A DNA stretch of 8,604 nucleotides from Candidatus Omnitrophota bacterium (lineage in GTDB: Bacteria; Omnitrophota; Koll11; Gygaellales; JAQTUY01): positions 1 to 8,604 of the forward strand of contig JAQTUY010000062.1 in assembly GCA_028707105.1 (NCBI GenBank), written 5' to 3'. Shown piece by piece: positions 1 to 5,728 of this stretch; position 1 is the stretch's first letter; each line of letters begins with the position of its first letter. Both the position numbers and the translations under genes were made by a program. The notes beneath the pieces are model-generated. The model had not been told where the DNA came from, made no database searches, and saw only the letters and a program-made list of their open reading frames with translations.

Positions 1-66
1 ACCCATACCCGATAAGATGCACTTCATAAAATATCCTTCCCCCAACGCGCTTTTTTGGATTTTCAT
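1..66 (-). CDS. Start of an unidentified gene, cut by the left window edge
   Basis: An open frame begins at an ATG 7 nt beyond the tetR stop codon and stays open for 22 codons to the window edge. It reads MKIQKSALGEGYFMKCILSG and then M-G. AGGTGA, which overlaps the tetR stop, sits 7 nt before this ATG and could serve as its Shine-Dalgarno site. A second in-frame ATG (25-27) is preceded by GGAAGGA at 6 nt spacing and is an equally good start. The tight spacing suggests co-transcription with tetR. Too little sequence is present to assign a family, and chance openness over 22 codons is possible. I do not recognise it. Confidence 0.4.
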   Translation of the reverse strand, partial: MKIQKSALGEGYFMKCILSGMG

Positions 67-73
67 ATCCTGC

Positions 74-736
74 TCACCTGCCCTTTTCTTCCGCACCCAG
101 CACACGCCACAGATCGTGCAACTGGCGTCTATAGTGATAACCGCATTTATTGACATTTTCAAATCGGAGCGCAAGCAGCGTCCCGGTTATGATCGTTATT
201 AAAGAAATGACGACGTCATCCACATTTATATTTAAGGGGAGCTCGCAGTTCTTGCGCGCTCCGATAATACAACCTTTTAGCCATTGATCCAGGATCACTG
301 AAGGCGCTTCTTCAATACCCGAGCAATCAGGAAAAAACAGTTTCTTTTCAATTCCGGAAAGGGAAATGTCCTTAGGCCTTACTCCCTGGGCTATTAAGAC
401 CGAAAGGATCTGATACGCCAGGTTGCTGCTGCTCCATTCAACGGATAACTGTTTGAATACAGAATCAATGATATCCAGATACCTGCCCGCCGGAACCTCG
501 TTCTTGGCCTTCCAGATCATTTTCGAGGTCATCAAATGCAGATAAGAGCTGATAACATCGATCTTCTCGGGGAAATAATTAAAAAATGTGCCTTGCGCGA
601 CCTCAGCGTCTCGGCACACCTCCCTGATAGAGATATCATCAAAGCTCTTGCGCTTCAGGCGCTCCATAAAGGCGTTTATTATGGCGATCTTGGTGCGGGC
701 GCTTTTCTTCTCCCGTAACGAATATTCCCTTACCAT
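74..736 (-). CDS. TetR/AcrR-family transcriptional regulator
   Basis: This 220-residue protein has the TetR architecture and length. The N-terminal DNA-binding domain covers about residues 10-60, with the helix-turn-helix at about 36-56 (ISIREVCRDAEVAQGTFFNYF), matching the family pattern I-x-V-A-x-x-A-G-V-S-x-G-x-x-Y-x-Y-F. The rest is a helical ligand-binding and dimerisation domain with no recognisable ligand signature. Members usually repress their own gene and a nearby transporter and release DNA when they bind a small molecule. The start is supported by a strong GGGAGGAG site just upstream and by a near-perfect promoter. It lies downstream of macB, separated by 94 bp. Control of the efflux operon is inferred from position and from similar promoter sequences. 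Family assignment is firm; effector and targets are unknown. Confidence 0.93.
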   Translation of the reverse strand: MVREYSLREKKSARTKIAIINAFMERLKRKSFDDISIREVCRDAEVAQGTFFNYFPEKIDVISSYLHLMTSKMIWKAKNEVPAGRYLDIIDSVFKQLSVEWSSSNLAYQILSVLIAQGVRPKDISLSGIEKKLFFPDCSGIEEAPSVILDQWLKGCIIGARKNCELPLNINVDDVVISLITIITGTLLALRFENVNKCGYHYRRQLHDLWRVLGAEEKGR

Positions 737-738
737 TT

Positions 739-746
739 CTCCTCCC
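739..746 (-). promoter_or_regulatory. Strong ribosome-binding site of tetR
   Basis: Read on the minus strand this is GGGAGGAG. Its GGAGG core lies 4 nt before the ATG at 736, which fixes the tetR start codon. The candidate operator arm TGACAAA (747-753, plus strand) directly abuts it. Confidence 0.75.
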
Positions 747-799
747 TGACAAATTTATAGCTTACATCAAAATTGTAGCACACTATAATTATTTTGTCA
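747..799. promoter_or_regulatory. Candidate operator: inverted repeat flanking the tetR promoter
   Basis: On the plus strand TGACAAA (747-753) and TTTGTCA (793-799) form a perfect 7-bp inverted repeat. Inner segments TTATAG (755-760) and CTATAA (783-788) continue the symmetry, with a 3-bp offset between the two sides. One arm overlaps the -35 box and the other abuts the tetR ribosome-binding site. A related sequence, TGACAAAATTTATA, lies over the -35 region of the abrB promoter (5396-5409, minus). This suits an autoregulatory TetR site, but it is wider than a typical TetR operator and binding is inferred only from sequence. Confidence 0.4.
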
Positions 800-800
800 A
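772..800 (-). promoter_or_regulatory. Sigma-70-type promoter of tetR
   Basis: On the minus strand, TTGACA (795-800) is a perfect -35 box, followed after exactly 17 bp by TACAAT (772-777), a 5/6 match to the -10 consensus. Transcription would begin near 765, giving a leader of about 30 nt with a strong Shine-Dalgarno site. The promoter sits in the 94-bp gap after macB, so tetR can be transcribed on its own even if macB transcripts also read into it. No intrinsic terminator was seen in this gap. Confidence 0.85.
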
Positions 801-830
801 GAGTTCTACCCCTGCGTGATGCATTATATA

Positions 831-2804
831 TTATTCGTAGCGGAGTGCTTCTATCGGGTTAAGGCGGGCGGCCTGTTTTGCCGGCCAGAGGCCGAATACC
901 ACTCCTACCACCAGTGAAAAGACCGTGGCAAGAAGCACTGAAGAAAGAGATACCCTGACCGTCCATTTTGCCACCATGGTGATCAAAACGGCCACGCCGC
1001 TGCCTAACGCGACGCCGGCCAGCCCTCCGATAAAAGACATCAACACCGCCTCTATAAGAAATTGCACCATAATATCCTTGTTGTTAGCTCCTATCGCCTT
1101 GCGCAAGCCTATCTCCCGCGTGCGCTCGGTCACCGAAACAAGCATAATATTCATAATACCTATCCCTCCGACCAAAAGGGAGATCGCCGCGATAGCCCCT
1201 AACAATAATGACATTGTCTTAGTCGTGGCTGTAAGCGTCTTTTTGATGTCGGACATGTTAAAAATATTAAAGGAATCTTTTTGCTCATTAGTAATAAGCC
1301 GGTGCTGCTTTATAATGGCTCCGCTAACCGCCTCTTGAGCGGGTTCAGTCATATCCGCGCTTTTAGCTTCCACATATATGGAATCAATGTATTGTTTACC
1401 GAAGATCCTGTACATCGCGGTGGTAATCGGAATAAGCGCCGTATCATCCTGATCCTGAGGCCCGGTCGTACCCTTAGCAGGCAATATCCCGATAACCTTG
1501 AAATTTATGAGATTTATTTTCACGGTCTCGCCTACGGGGTTGGCCTTGCCAAAAAGCTCCTTCACGACAGTCGTGCCCAACAGCGCCACCTTATCCCTTA
1601 ACCTTACCTCATCATTGGAAAAAAACCTGCCCACGGTCGGAGAGGCTGAACGCAGCTGCTCATATTCAACGCTCACGCCTTCAACCCGGGTATTCCAGTT
1701 CTTATTCTTATAGACTATCTGCGCCCTGGATGTCACCGAAGGGCTGACCCTCTTTACGTAGCCGCTAAGTTTTTCAATGACTTCCACATCCTGGAAAGTA
1801 AAACGCGTAGTCGTCCCCGACTCCATAGATACTCCCATTGACCGGGGAGCGCCTGCCCGGATAACAAGCAGATTAGACCCCAATGAAGCTAATTGTTTTT
1901 CAATTGATTCTTTGGCGCCCTGGCCGATGGCGAGCATGGCGATGACCGCGGCTACTCCGATCAGTATCCCCAGTATGGATAAGAACGCGCGCAGCTTGTG
2001 CGAAAGCATGGCGAAGACGGCCTGACGCAGATAATCCAGGAATTCCATTCCGCCTTTCATGGCAGTATCCGACCTTGATATGATCTTTTTTATTGTATCT
2101 TCCGGTATGGTATTTTTAGCGGGTTTTTCCCGGCCGGCAGCTGTCTTATCCGAGATGATCTGCCCGTCGCGCATCAAGATGATACGCCGCGCGTGAGCGG
2201 CGATCTCGCTTTCATGAGTGACAATAATGACAGTCTTGCCTTTCTGGTTAAGCTTTTTTAATATGGCGATTATCTCTTCCTTGCTTTTGGAATCCAGGTT
2301 ACCCGTAGGCTCATCGGCAAAGATCACCGGAGGGTCATTGACCAGGGACCTGGCGATAGCCACCCTCTGCTGCTGGCCGCCGGACATTTCATTGGGCCTG
2401 TGCAGCATCCTATCCTTAAGGCCGACCTCTTCTATCTCTTTTACAGCCCTCTCCTTTAAATGCCTTTTGCCGGCATAGATCAGAGGGAGCTCGGCATTTT
2501 CCAGGGCGGTCATCCGCGGCAATAAATGAAACTGCTGGAAAACAAAACCGACCATCTGGTTCCTTACAAGAGCCAGATCCCTGTCCGAAAGCTTCGTTAC
2601 ATCCTCCCCTCCTAATGAATACTCTCCGGAATCCGGCCTGTCCAGCAGCCCTAATACATGCATCAGGGTAGACTTGCCTGAGCCGGAAGGCCCCATAATA
2701 GCCATAAACTCTCCGGAGGAGACCTCCAAAGATACGTCCCGCAAGGCCTCGACCTTGACATCGCCCATCTGGTAAGTCTTATATAAATTTTTTACCTTTA
2801 TCAT
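831..2804 (-). CDS. macB: MacB-type fused ABC ATPase/permease of a tripartite efflux pump
   Basis: At 657 residues this is close to E. coli MacB (648). Residues 1-220 form the ATPase domain: Walker A GPSGSGKST (38-46), Q-loop Q90, signature MSGGQ (140-144), Walker B VIFADE (160-165) and H-loop H197. A linker leads to the first membrane helix (about 273-293), a large periplasmic domain (about 294-525), then three C-terminal helices (about 531-555, 580-607, 619-640). The conserved tail RTREIGLRKAIGA and PAKQAARLNPIEALRYE is present. MacB works as a dimer and uses ATP to drive substrates from the periplasm through adaptor and outer-membrane channel (macrolides, peptides or lipid-like molecules in known cases); the substrate here is unknown. 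Its ATG touches the macA stop (TAAATG) with no good Shine-Dalgarno site, implying translational coupling. Confidence 0.95.
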   Translation of the reverse strand: MIKVKNLYKTYQMGDVKVEALRDVSLEVSSGEFMAIMGPSGSGKSTLMHVLGLLDRPDSGEYSLGGEDVTKLSDRDLALVRNQMVGFVFQQFHLLPRMTALENAELPLIYAGKRHLKERAVKEIEEVGLKDRMLHRPNEMSGGQQQRVAIARSLVNDPPVIFADEPTGNLDSKSKEEIIAILKKLNQKGKTVIIVTHESEIAAHARRIILMRDGQIISDKTAAGREKPAKNTIPEDTIKKIISRSDTAMKGGMEFLDYLRQAVFAMLSHKLRAFLSILGILIGVAAVIAMLAIGQGAKESIEKQLASLGSNLLVIRAGAPRSMGVSMESGTTTRFTFQDVEVIEKLSGYVKRVSPSVTSRAQIVYKNKNWNTRVEGVSVEYEQLRSASPTVGRFFSNDEVRLRDKVALLGTTVVKELFGKANPVGETVKINLINFKVIGILPAKGTTGPQDQDDTALIPITTAMYRIFGKQYIDSIYVEAKSADMTEPAQEAVSGAIIKQHRLITNEQKDSFNIFNMSDIKKTLTATTKTMSLLLGAIAAISLLVGGIGIMNIMLVSVTERTREIGLRKAIGANNKDIMVQFLIEAVLMSFIGGLAGVALGSGVAVLITMVAKWTVRVSLSSVLLATVFSLVVGVVFGLWPAKQAARLNPIEALRYE

Positions 2805-3797
2805 TTATTTTGAAGTAGACCTGTTTTTTCTCATGCTGGGCATCTTAGGCATAAACGGGTTGCTGCTTTCGGCGCTATTCCCGACGCCGGGAAGGATGTA
2901 TTCTTTTGTAGTAACTATTATCGTATCTTTAGGACTTATCCCGGAGACAACTTCATAATTTTTATCGTCAGTGACGCCCAGTTTCACGACGCGCTTAATA
3001 GGCGCCTGGCTTCCTTCCTGCTTCAACAAAACGTAGCTTTCGTCGTCCTGTTTATACACTGCCTCAACCGGGACAAGCAGGGCGTCATCTTTAGCCACTA
3101 CCTGAAAATCCACGGTAGCGTTCATCCCCGAACGGAAAAACTCCGGGGCCTTCTCAGGAACAAGGTCGACTTTATATATAGTCACATTATTTACGGTCTC
3201 CGATTCATAATAGATATGCCCGACAACAGCGTTGATCCTGACATCCGCATACGCGTCAAGGCTGACGACCGCTTTCTGGCCCAGCTTGATCTTGCCGATA
3301 TCGGTTTCGTCTACCTGGGCGCGGACAATAAGCTGGTCCGAAAGCACTAATATGGCGTCGGACGTGGCGACAGTCTGTCCCGGCTGGGTAGTGGCCACAA
3401 TGACCTCTCCGTCGATCGGAGAGATCAAAGGTATAGCCTTATAAACATCTTCCCAGTACTTGAGTTTCTCCTCCCCCTGCCCGCGCGCGGCATCCAGCAG
3501 GGCGGCGCGCTCGGTCGAACTCATCCAGGCTAAAGTCTGGCCGGCCTTGACTATTTCACCTTCCCTGACCTGGATACTTTCCACCCGGCCGCTCACCGGA
3601 GGCATTATCTCCAACCTGTTCTTGGGCAAAACGGTGCCGGTAGTGGAAATAATATTCTCGATGCTTCCTTTAAAAGGAGTTATTTCTTGGACTATTTCGC
3701 CGTTACTTTTTACGGGCTTCATCTTGATATACAGGAATGCCGCCCCGGCGCAGACGATCAGAAGTATAAAAATTATCTTAAGTTTTTTATTGCGCAT
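2805..3797 (-). CDS. macA: MacA-like periplasmic adaptor (membrane fusion protein) with a short hairpin
   Basis: The 330-residue protein begins with an uncleaved-looking membrane anchor (about 7-25) and then shows the adaptor order: first lipoyl half (about 66-90, PPVSGRVESIQVREGEIVKAG), hairpin, second lipoyl half (about 124-143, SPIDGEVIVATTQPGQTV), beta-barrel (about 155-235) and membrane-proximal domain (about 236-300), ending in a Ser/Pro/Lys-rich tail. It would link MacB to the TolC-like channel. Only about 30 residues separate the lipoyl halves, whereas E. coli MacA (371 residues) has a long coiled-coil hairpin there. The gene overlaps the end of the channel gene by 11 nt; AAGGAG lies 12 nt before its ATG. 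Family assignment is firm. Whether this short form contacts the channel in the usual tip-to-tip way is open. Confidence 0.9.
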   Translation of the reverse strand: MRNKKLKIIFILLIVCAGAAFLYIKMKPVKSNGEIVQEITPFKGSIENIISTTGTVLPKNRLEIMPPVSGRVESIQVREGEIVKAGQTLAWMSSTERAALLDAARGQGEEKLKYWEDVYKAIPLISPIDGEVIVATTQPGQTVATSDAILVLSDQLIVRAQVDETDIGKIKLGQKAVVSLDAYADVRINAVVGHIYYESETVNNVTIYKVDLVPEKAPEFFRSGMNATVDFQVVAKDDALLVPVEAVYKQDDESYVLLKQEGSQAPIKRVVKLGVTDDKNYEVVSGISPKDTIIVTTKEYILPGVGNSAESSNPFMPKMPSMRKNRSTSK

Positions 3798-5064
3798 ATT
3801 CTAATGTTTCTCCTTTCGCCTTGATCCAGCTTGCTTCGCTGAGCAAAGCGTTCGCCTGCGCCCCAAGGTAAGATTTCTTAGCCGATACCAGGTCGTTCTC
3901 AATGATGATCCAATTGTCAAAAGTAATGAAACCCGTCGAAAATTGCGCTTGGGCTATATTCGAACGCTCTTCGCAGGCGGTCAGCGATTTATATTCAACG
4001 CCCACGGTCTCAATGGCATCCTGCAGGGCAGCCCAGGATTGTTCCAGCGTAACGACGATACTATCTTTGGCGCTTCTTTCATCGGCCACGGCCTGATTAT
4101 AAACAGCCTGCGCTTTAGAGACTTGGGCGATCTTCTTACCGCCTTCAAATATCGGCAGCGTCAAACCTAATCCCAGGCTCCATTGATTGCCGTTGGGAGC
4201 CCACGCCTCGCCGCTTTTTCCTGCGCTGGCCTGGCCTGAAAGCTGCGGGGCGAATTCGGCGTAAGCCGACCTTATACTAAAGGCGGCGGCGTTTTTTTTG
4301 GCGGCGGCCTCCAATAAAGAAGGATGGGTCTTGGCTAATGCCTCGAAATCCGGCTTGCTATTTACGGGATCTTTGACGGTAAAGTCGGCCTTTACGGACA
4401 TCGGCTTAAATTCAGCACAGCCCATCTCCTTGGCCAGCTCTCTCTGGTATAATTCCCGATTCCTTTTGGCCTGGGCCAGCTCAAATTCAGCCTGGGCCAG
4501 GTTCGCCTCAGCCGTAAGCAGCGCGCCCTTATGTTCAAAGCCCGAATAGTAACGCAGGGTAATAAGCTCCAGGTTATCCCGGCGTATCCTGATGATATCT
4601 TCAGCGACACCTATCAACTCCTGGTTTTTGAGCAGGTTGACAAAGGCGCCGCGCAGGTTCAACCTGATGACTGAAGAAGCAAACCTGTAATTCTGCCGGG
4701 CCGCTTTTATATTCTCAGAGGCGGCTTTCACGTCATCAAAGGTCTTGAAGCCGTCAAAAATAAGCTGGCTGCCGGTTATCCCGTAAGAATAGGAATCTTT
4801 GGTAGTGCTGCTTCCTGAACCGCTGCCGCTGGTCTTGGACGTGGAGGCATCCACGCTTGCGTTTACCTGCGGATAGAGCGCGCTCGCAGTTATGGATTTA
4901 CCGGCCTGCTGTTCCTTAACGCTCTCCTCGGCAGAAATAAGATCGGGATTATTCTGCCTGGCTTGAGCAAGGCAATCCTGCCAGGTAAGCGCTTCTTCAG
5001 CCGCCGCCTGGCGCAGGCATAAACATAAAGAGAACAATATAAACAGGTAAATACTCTTCTTCAT
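3787..5064 (-). CDS. TolC-family outer-membrane efflux channel
   Basis: This 425-residue protein starts with a Sec signal peptide (basic MKK, hydrophobic stretch 5-17, likely cleavage after AAA at 20-22). The mature part has the duplicated TolC layout: long helical stretches rich in Ala, Glu and Gln, and two regions that should form the outer-membrane strands (about 62-105 and 255-300). The first repeat begins LTWQDCLAQARQNNPDLISA and the second near HPSLLEAAAKKNAAA, both with the N-P-x-L or H-P-x-L pattern typical of the family. TolC-type proteins trimerise into a channel across the outer membrane and periplasm. A Ser/Gly-rich segment (about 75-90) probably forms an extracellular loop. The ATG lies 2 nt after the abrB-like stop with only a weak Shine-Dalgarno site, so coupling to the upstream gene is likely. 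Confidence 0.92.
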   Translation of the reverse strand: MKKSIYLFILFSLCLCLRQAAAEEALTWQDCLAQARQNNPDLISAEESVKEQQAGKSITASALYPQVNASVDASTSKTSGSGSGSSTTKDSYSYGITGSQLIFDGFKTFDDVKAASENIKAARQNYRFASSVIRLNLRGAFVNLLKNQELIGVAEDIIRIRRDNLELITLRYYSGFEHKGALLTAEANLAQAEFELAQAKRNRELYQRELAKEMGCAEFKPMSVKADFTVKDPVNSKPDFEALAKTHPSLLEAAAKKNAAAFSIRSAYAEFAPQLSGQASAGKSGEAWAPNGNQWSLGLGLTLPIFEGGKKIAQVSKAQAVYNQAVADERSAKDSIVVTLEQSWAALQDAIETVGVEYKSLTACEERSNIAQAQFSTGFITFDNWIIIENDLVSAKKSYLGAQANALLSEASWIKAKGETLEYAQ

Positions 5065-5066
5065 GA

Positions 5067-5303
5067 TTAAATATCCAGCTTGCCCTTATTGATGTTCGCC
5101 AGCATCTTGGTCATATGGCTTAAAAATCCGTTGAACTGCTCTCCGGGAATAAGGTTTATGAATTCCTTATCCTTGGTAAACACGATTAGCTTATCTCCGG
5201 CTTTGATGCCGAAGGCCTCTCTGACGTCTGCCGGTATGACCACCTGTCCGCGCGCGCCCACAGTAACCGCGCCGTGCATCTTGGGTCCGTGAAATTTAGT
5301 CAT
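5067..5303 (-). CDS. AbrB/SpoVT-fold DNA-binding protein, probable local regulator
   Basis: The 78-residue product carries one swapped-hairpin AbrB/MazE/SpoVT domain at about residues 11-42, with the diagnostic run VTVGARGQVVIPADVREAFG followed by IKAGDKLIVF. The remaining 35 residues are a short helical tail of unknown role. Such proteins bind DNA as dimers or tetramers and act as regulators or as antitoxins. No PIN-domain, MazF or other toxin gene lies next to it; it is the first gene of the TolC-MacA-MacB operon, 2 nt before the channel gene. A role in controlling this operon is therefore the more likely reading. The start is supported by AAGGAG (5312-5317) at 8 nt spacing and by an upstream promoter. 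A tandem 18-bp repeat in its leader is a candidate autoregulatory site. Confidence 0.88.
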   Translation of the reverse strand: MTKFHGPKMHGAVTVGARGQVVIPADVREAFGIKAGDKLIVFTKDKEFINLIPGEQFNGFLSHMTKMLANINKGKLDI

Positions 5304-5337
5304 TTTGGACTCTCCTTGTTATTGAAGTTTTAAAAAA

Positions 5338-5373
5338 GTACGTATTATATGCTTTGTACGTTTTGTATGCTTT
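5338..5373. repeat. Tandem 2 x 18-bp direct repeat in the abrB operon leader
   Basis: On the plus strand GTACGTATTATATGCTTT (5338-5355) is followed at once by GTACGTTTTGTATGCTTT (5356-5373). The two units match at 16 of 18 positions. The array lies between the predicted abrB transcription start (about 5375) and its start codon, so a protein bound here would block early transcription. A further GTAC (5385-5388) overlaps the -10 box. The repeat itself is directly visible; its use as an operator is inference. Confidence 0.75.
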
Positions 5374-5381
5374 ATATGAAA

Positions 5382-5410
5382 ATTGTACACTAAGATATAA
5401 ATTTTGTCAA
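5382..5410 (-). promoter_or_regulatory. Sigma-70-type promoter of the abrB-tolC-macAB operon
   Basis: On the minus strand, TTGACA (5405-5410) and TACAAT (5382-5387) are separated by exactly 17 bp. Transcription would start near 5375, leaving a leader of about 70 nt that contains the 18-bp repeats and the Shine-Dalgarno site AAGGAG. The promoter closely resembles that of tetR: the first ten bases TTGACAAAAT, the TACAATTTT block and the spacing are identical, and similar AT-rich sequence follows. It probably drives all four genes, since no other promoter or terminator was seen between them. Confidence 0.82.
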
Positions 5411-5417
5411 ATTCTTT

Positions 5418-5436
5418 TTAGGTTACAACAGGCAAA
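5418..5436 (+). promoter_or_regulatory. Possible DtxR-type half site over the feo -35 region
   Basis: TTAGGTTA (5418-5425) equals the left half of the DtxR/IdeR box consensus (TTAGGTTAGSCTAACCTAA), but the right half matches poorly, giving about 12 of 19 positions. It overlaps the proposed -35 box of feoA, where an iron-dependent repressor would be expected to act. A chance match in AT-rich DNA is quite possible. Confidence 0.2.
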
Positions 5437-5450
5437 TTTTAATATATAAT
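5422..5450 (+). promoter_or_regulatory. Probable promoter of the feoAB operon
   Basis: TATAAT (5445-5450) is a perfect -10 box. GTTACA (5422-5427) sits 17 bp upstream and matches the -35 consensus at 4 of 6 positions. Transcription would start near 5457 and give a leader of about 41 nt, too short for a known metal riboswitch. The -10 lies in an alternating AT stretch (5443-5455), so its exact position is less certain than for the two leftward promoters. No canonical Fur box was seen. Confidence 0.55.
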
Positions 5451-5497
5451 ATATAGGTGCGTTATCTCTTAACACTGCTTAAAGAAAGGCAATCTTG

Positions 5498-5728
5498 ATG
5501 AAAAAAGTATCTCTTATCGACCTCAAAGCCGATCACAAAGGGAAGGTTTTGGAAATATCAGGCGGAACGAACCTGCAGGACAGATTGATGAACCTGGGCG
5601 TGTATAAAGGCAGGGAGATCACCAAGCTCAGCCACATCGGCCTCAGGGGCCCGGTGATGATCAAGATCGGCAGGAGTATTTTGGCCTTAGGCCATGGAGT
5701 GGCGGCAAAAATAATCGTCGAGGCATAA
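5498..5728 (+). CDS. feoA: FeoA, small cytosolic partner of the ferrous iron transporter
   Basis: This 76-residue SH3-like protein has the usual FeoA length and pattern: SLIDLKADHKGKVLEISGG, then QDRLMNLGVYKGREI, and a closing beta region ending in KIIVEA. FeoA is thought to bind FeoB and support its GTP-driven uptake of Fe(II). The ATG at 5498 is preferred over the adjacent TTG (5495); AAAGG lies 8 nt upstream of it. Near the C-terminus GHGVAAK replaces the more common charged L-R-x-x-E-A run, a mild variation. The stop codon overlaps the feoB start (TAATG), so translation of the two is probably coupled. Confidence 0.93.
   Translation: MKKVSLIDLKADHKGKVLEISGGTNLQDRLMNLGVYKGREITKLSHIGLRGPVMIKIGRSILALGHGVAAKIIVEA

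Noticed and set aside
737..830. Intrinsic terminator between macB and tetR
   Set aside because: Only a 3-bp stem (TGC/GCA) was found near the macB end, with no GC-rich hairpin or T-run in the transcribed strand.
925..1713. Open frames on the plus strand opposite macB
   Set aside because: They are antisense to strongly conserved MacB coding sequence, have low-complexity or unnatural composition, and lack ribosome-binding sites and family resemblance.
5067..5303. AbrB-fold gene as the antitoxin of a toxin-antitoxin pair
   Set aside because: No toxin gene lies on either side; the neighbours are a promoter region and a TolC-family gene.
5344..5349. TATAAT on the minus strand inside the first 18-bp unit as an alternative abrB -10 box
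   Set aside because: No acceptable -35 box lies about 17 bp upstream, whereas the TTGACA/TACAAT pair at 5382-5410 has ideal spacing.
5338..5373. The 18-bp repeats as a CRISPR array or transposon end
   Set aside because: There are only two adjacent units without spacers, no cas gene, no transposase and no target-site duplication.
5451..5497. Possible yybP-ykoY manganese riboswitch before the metal operon
   Set aside because: The predicted leader is only about 41 nt and shows no paired structure or conserved loops of that class.
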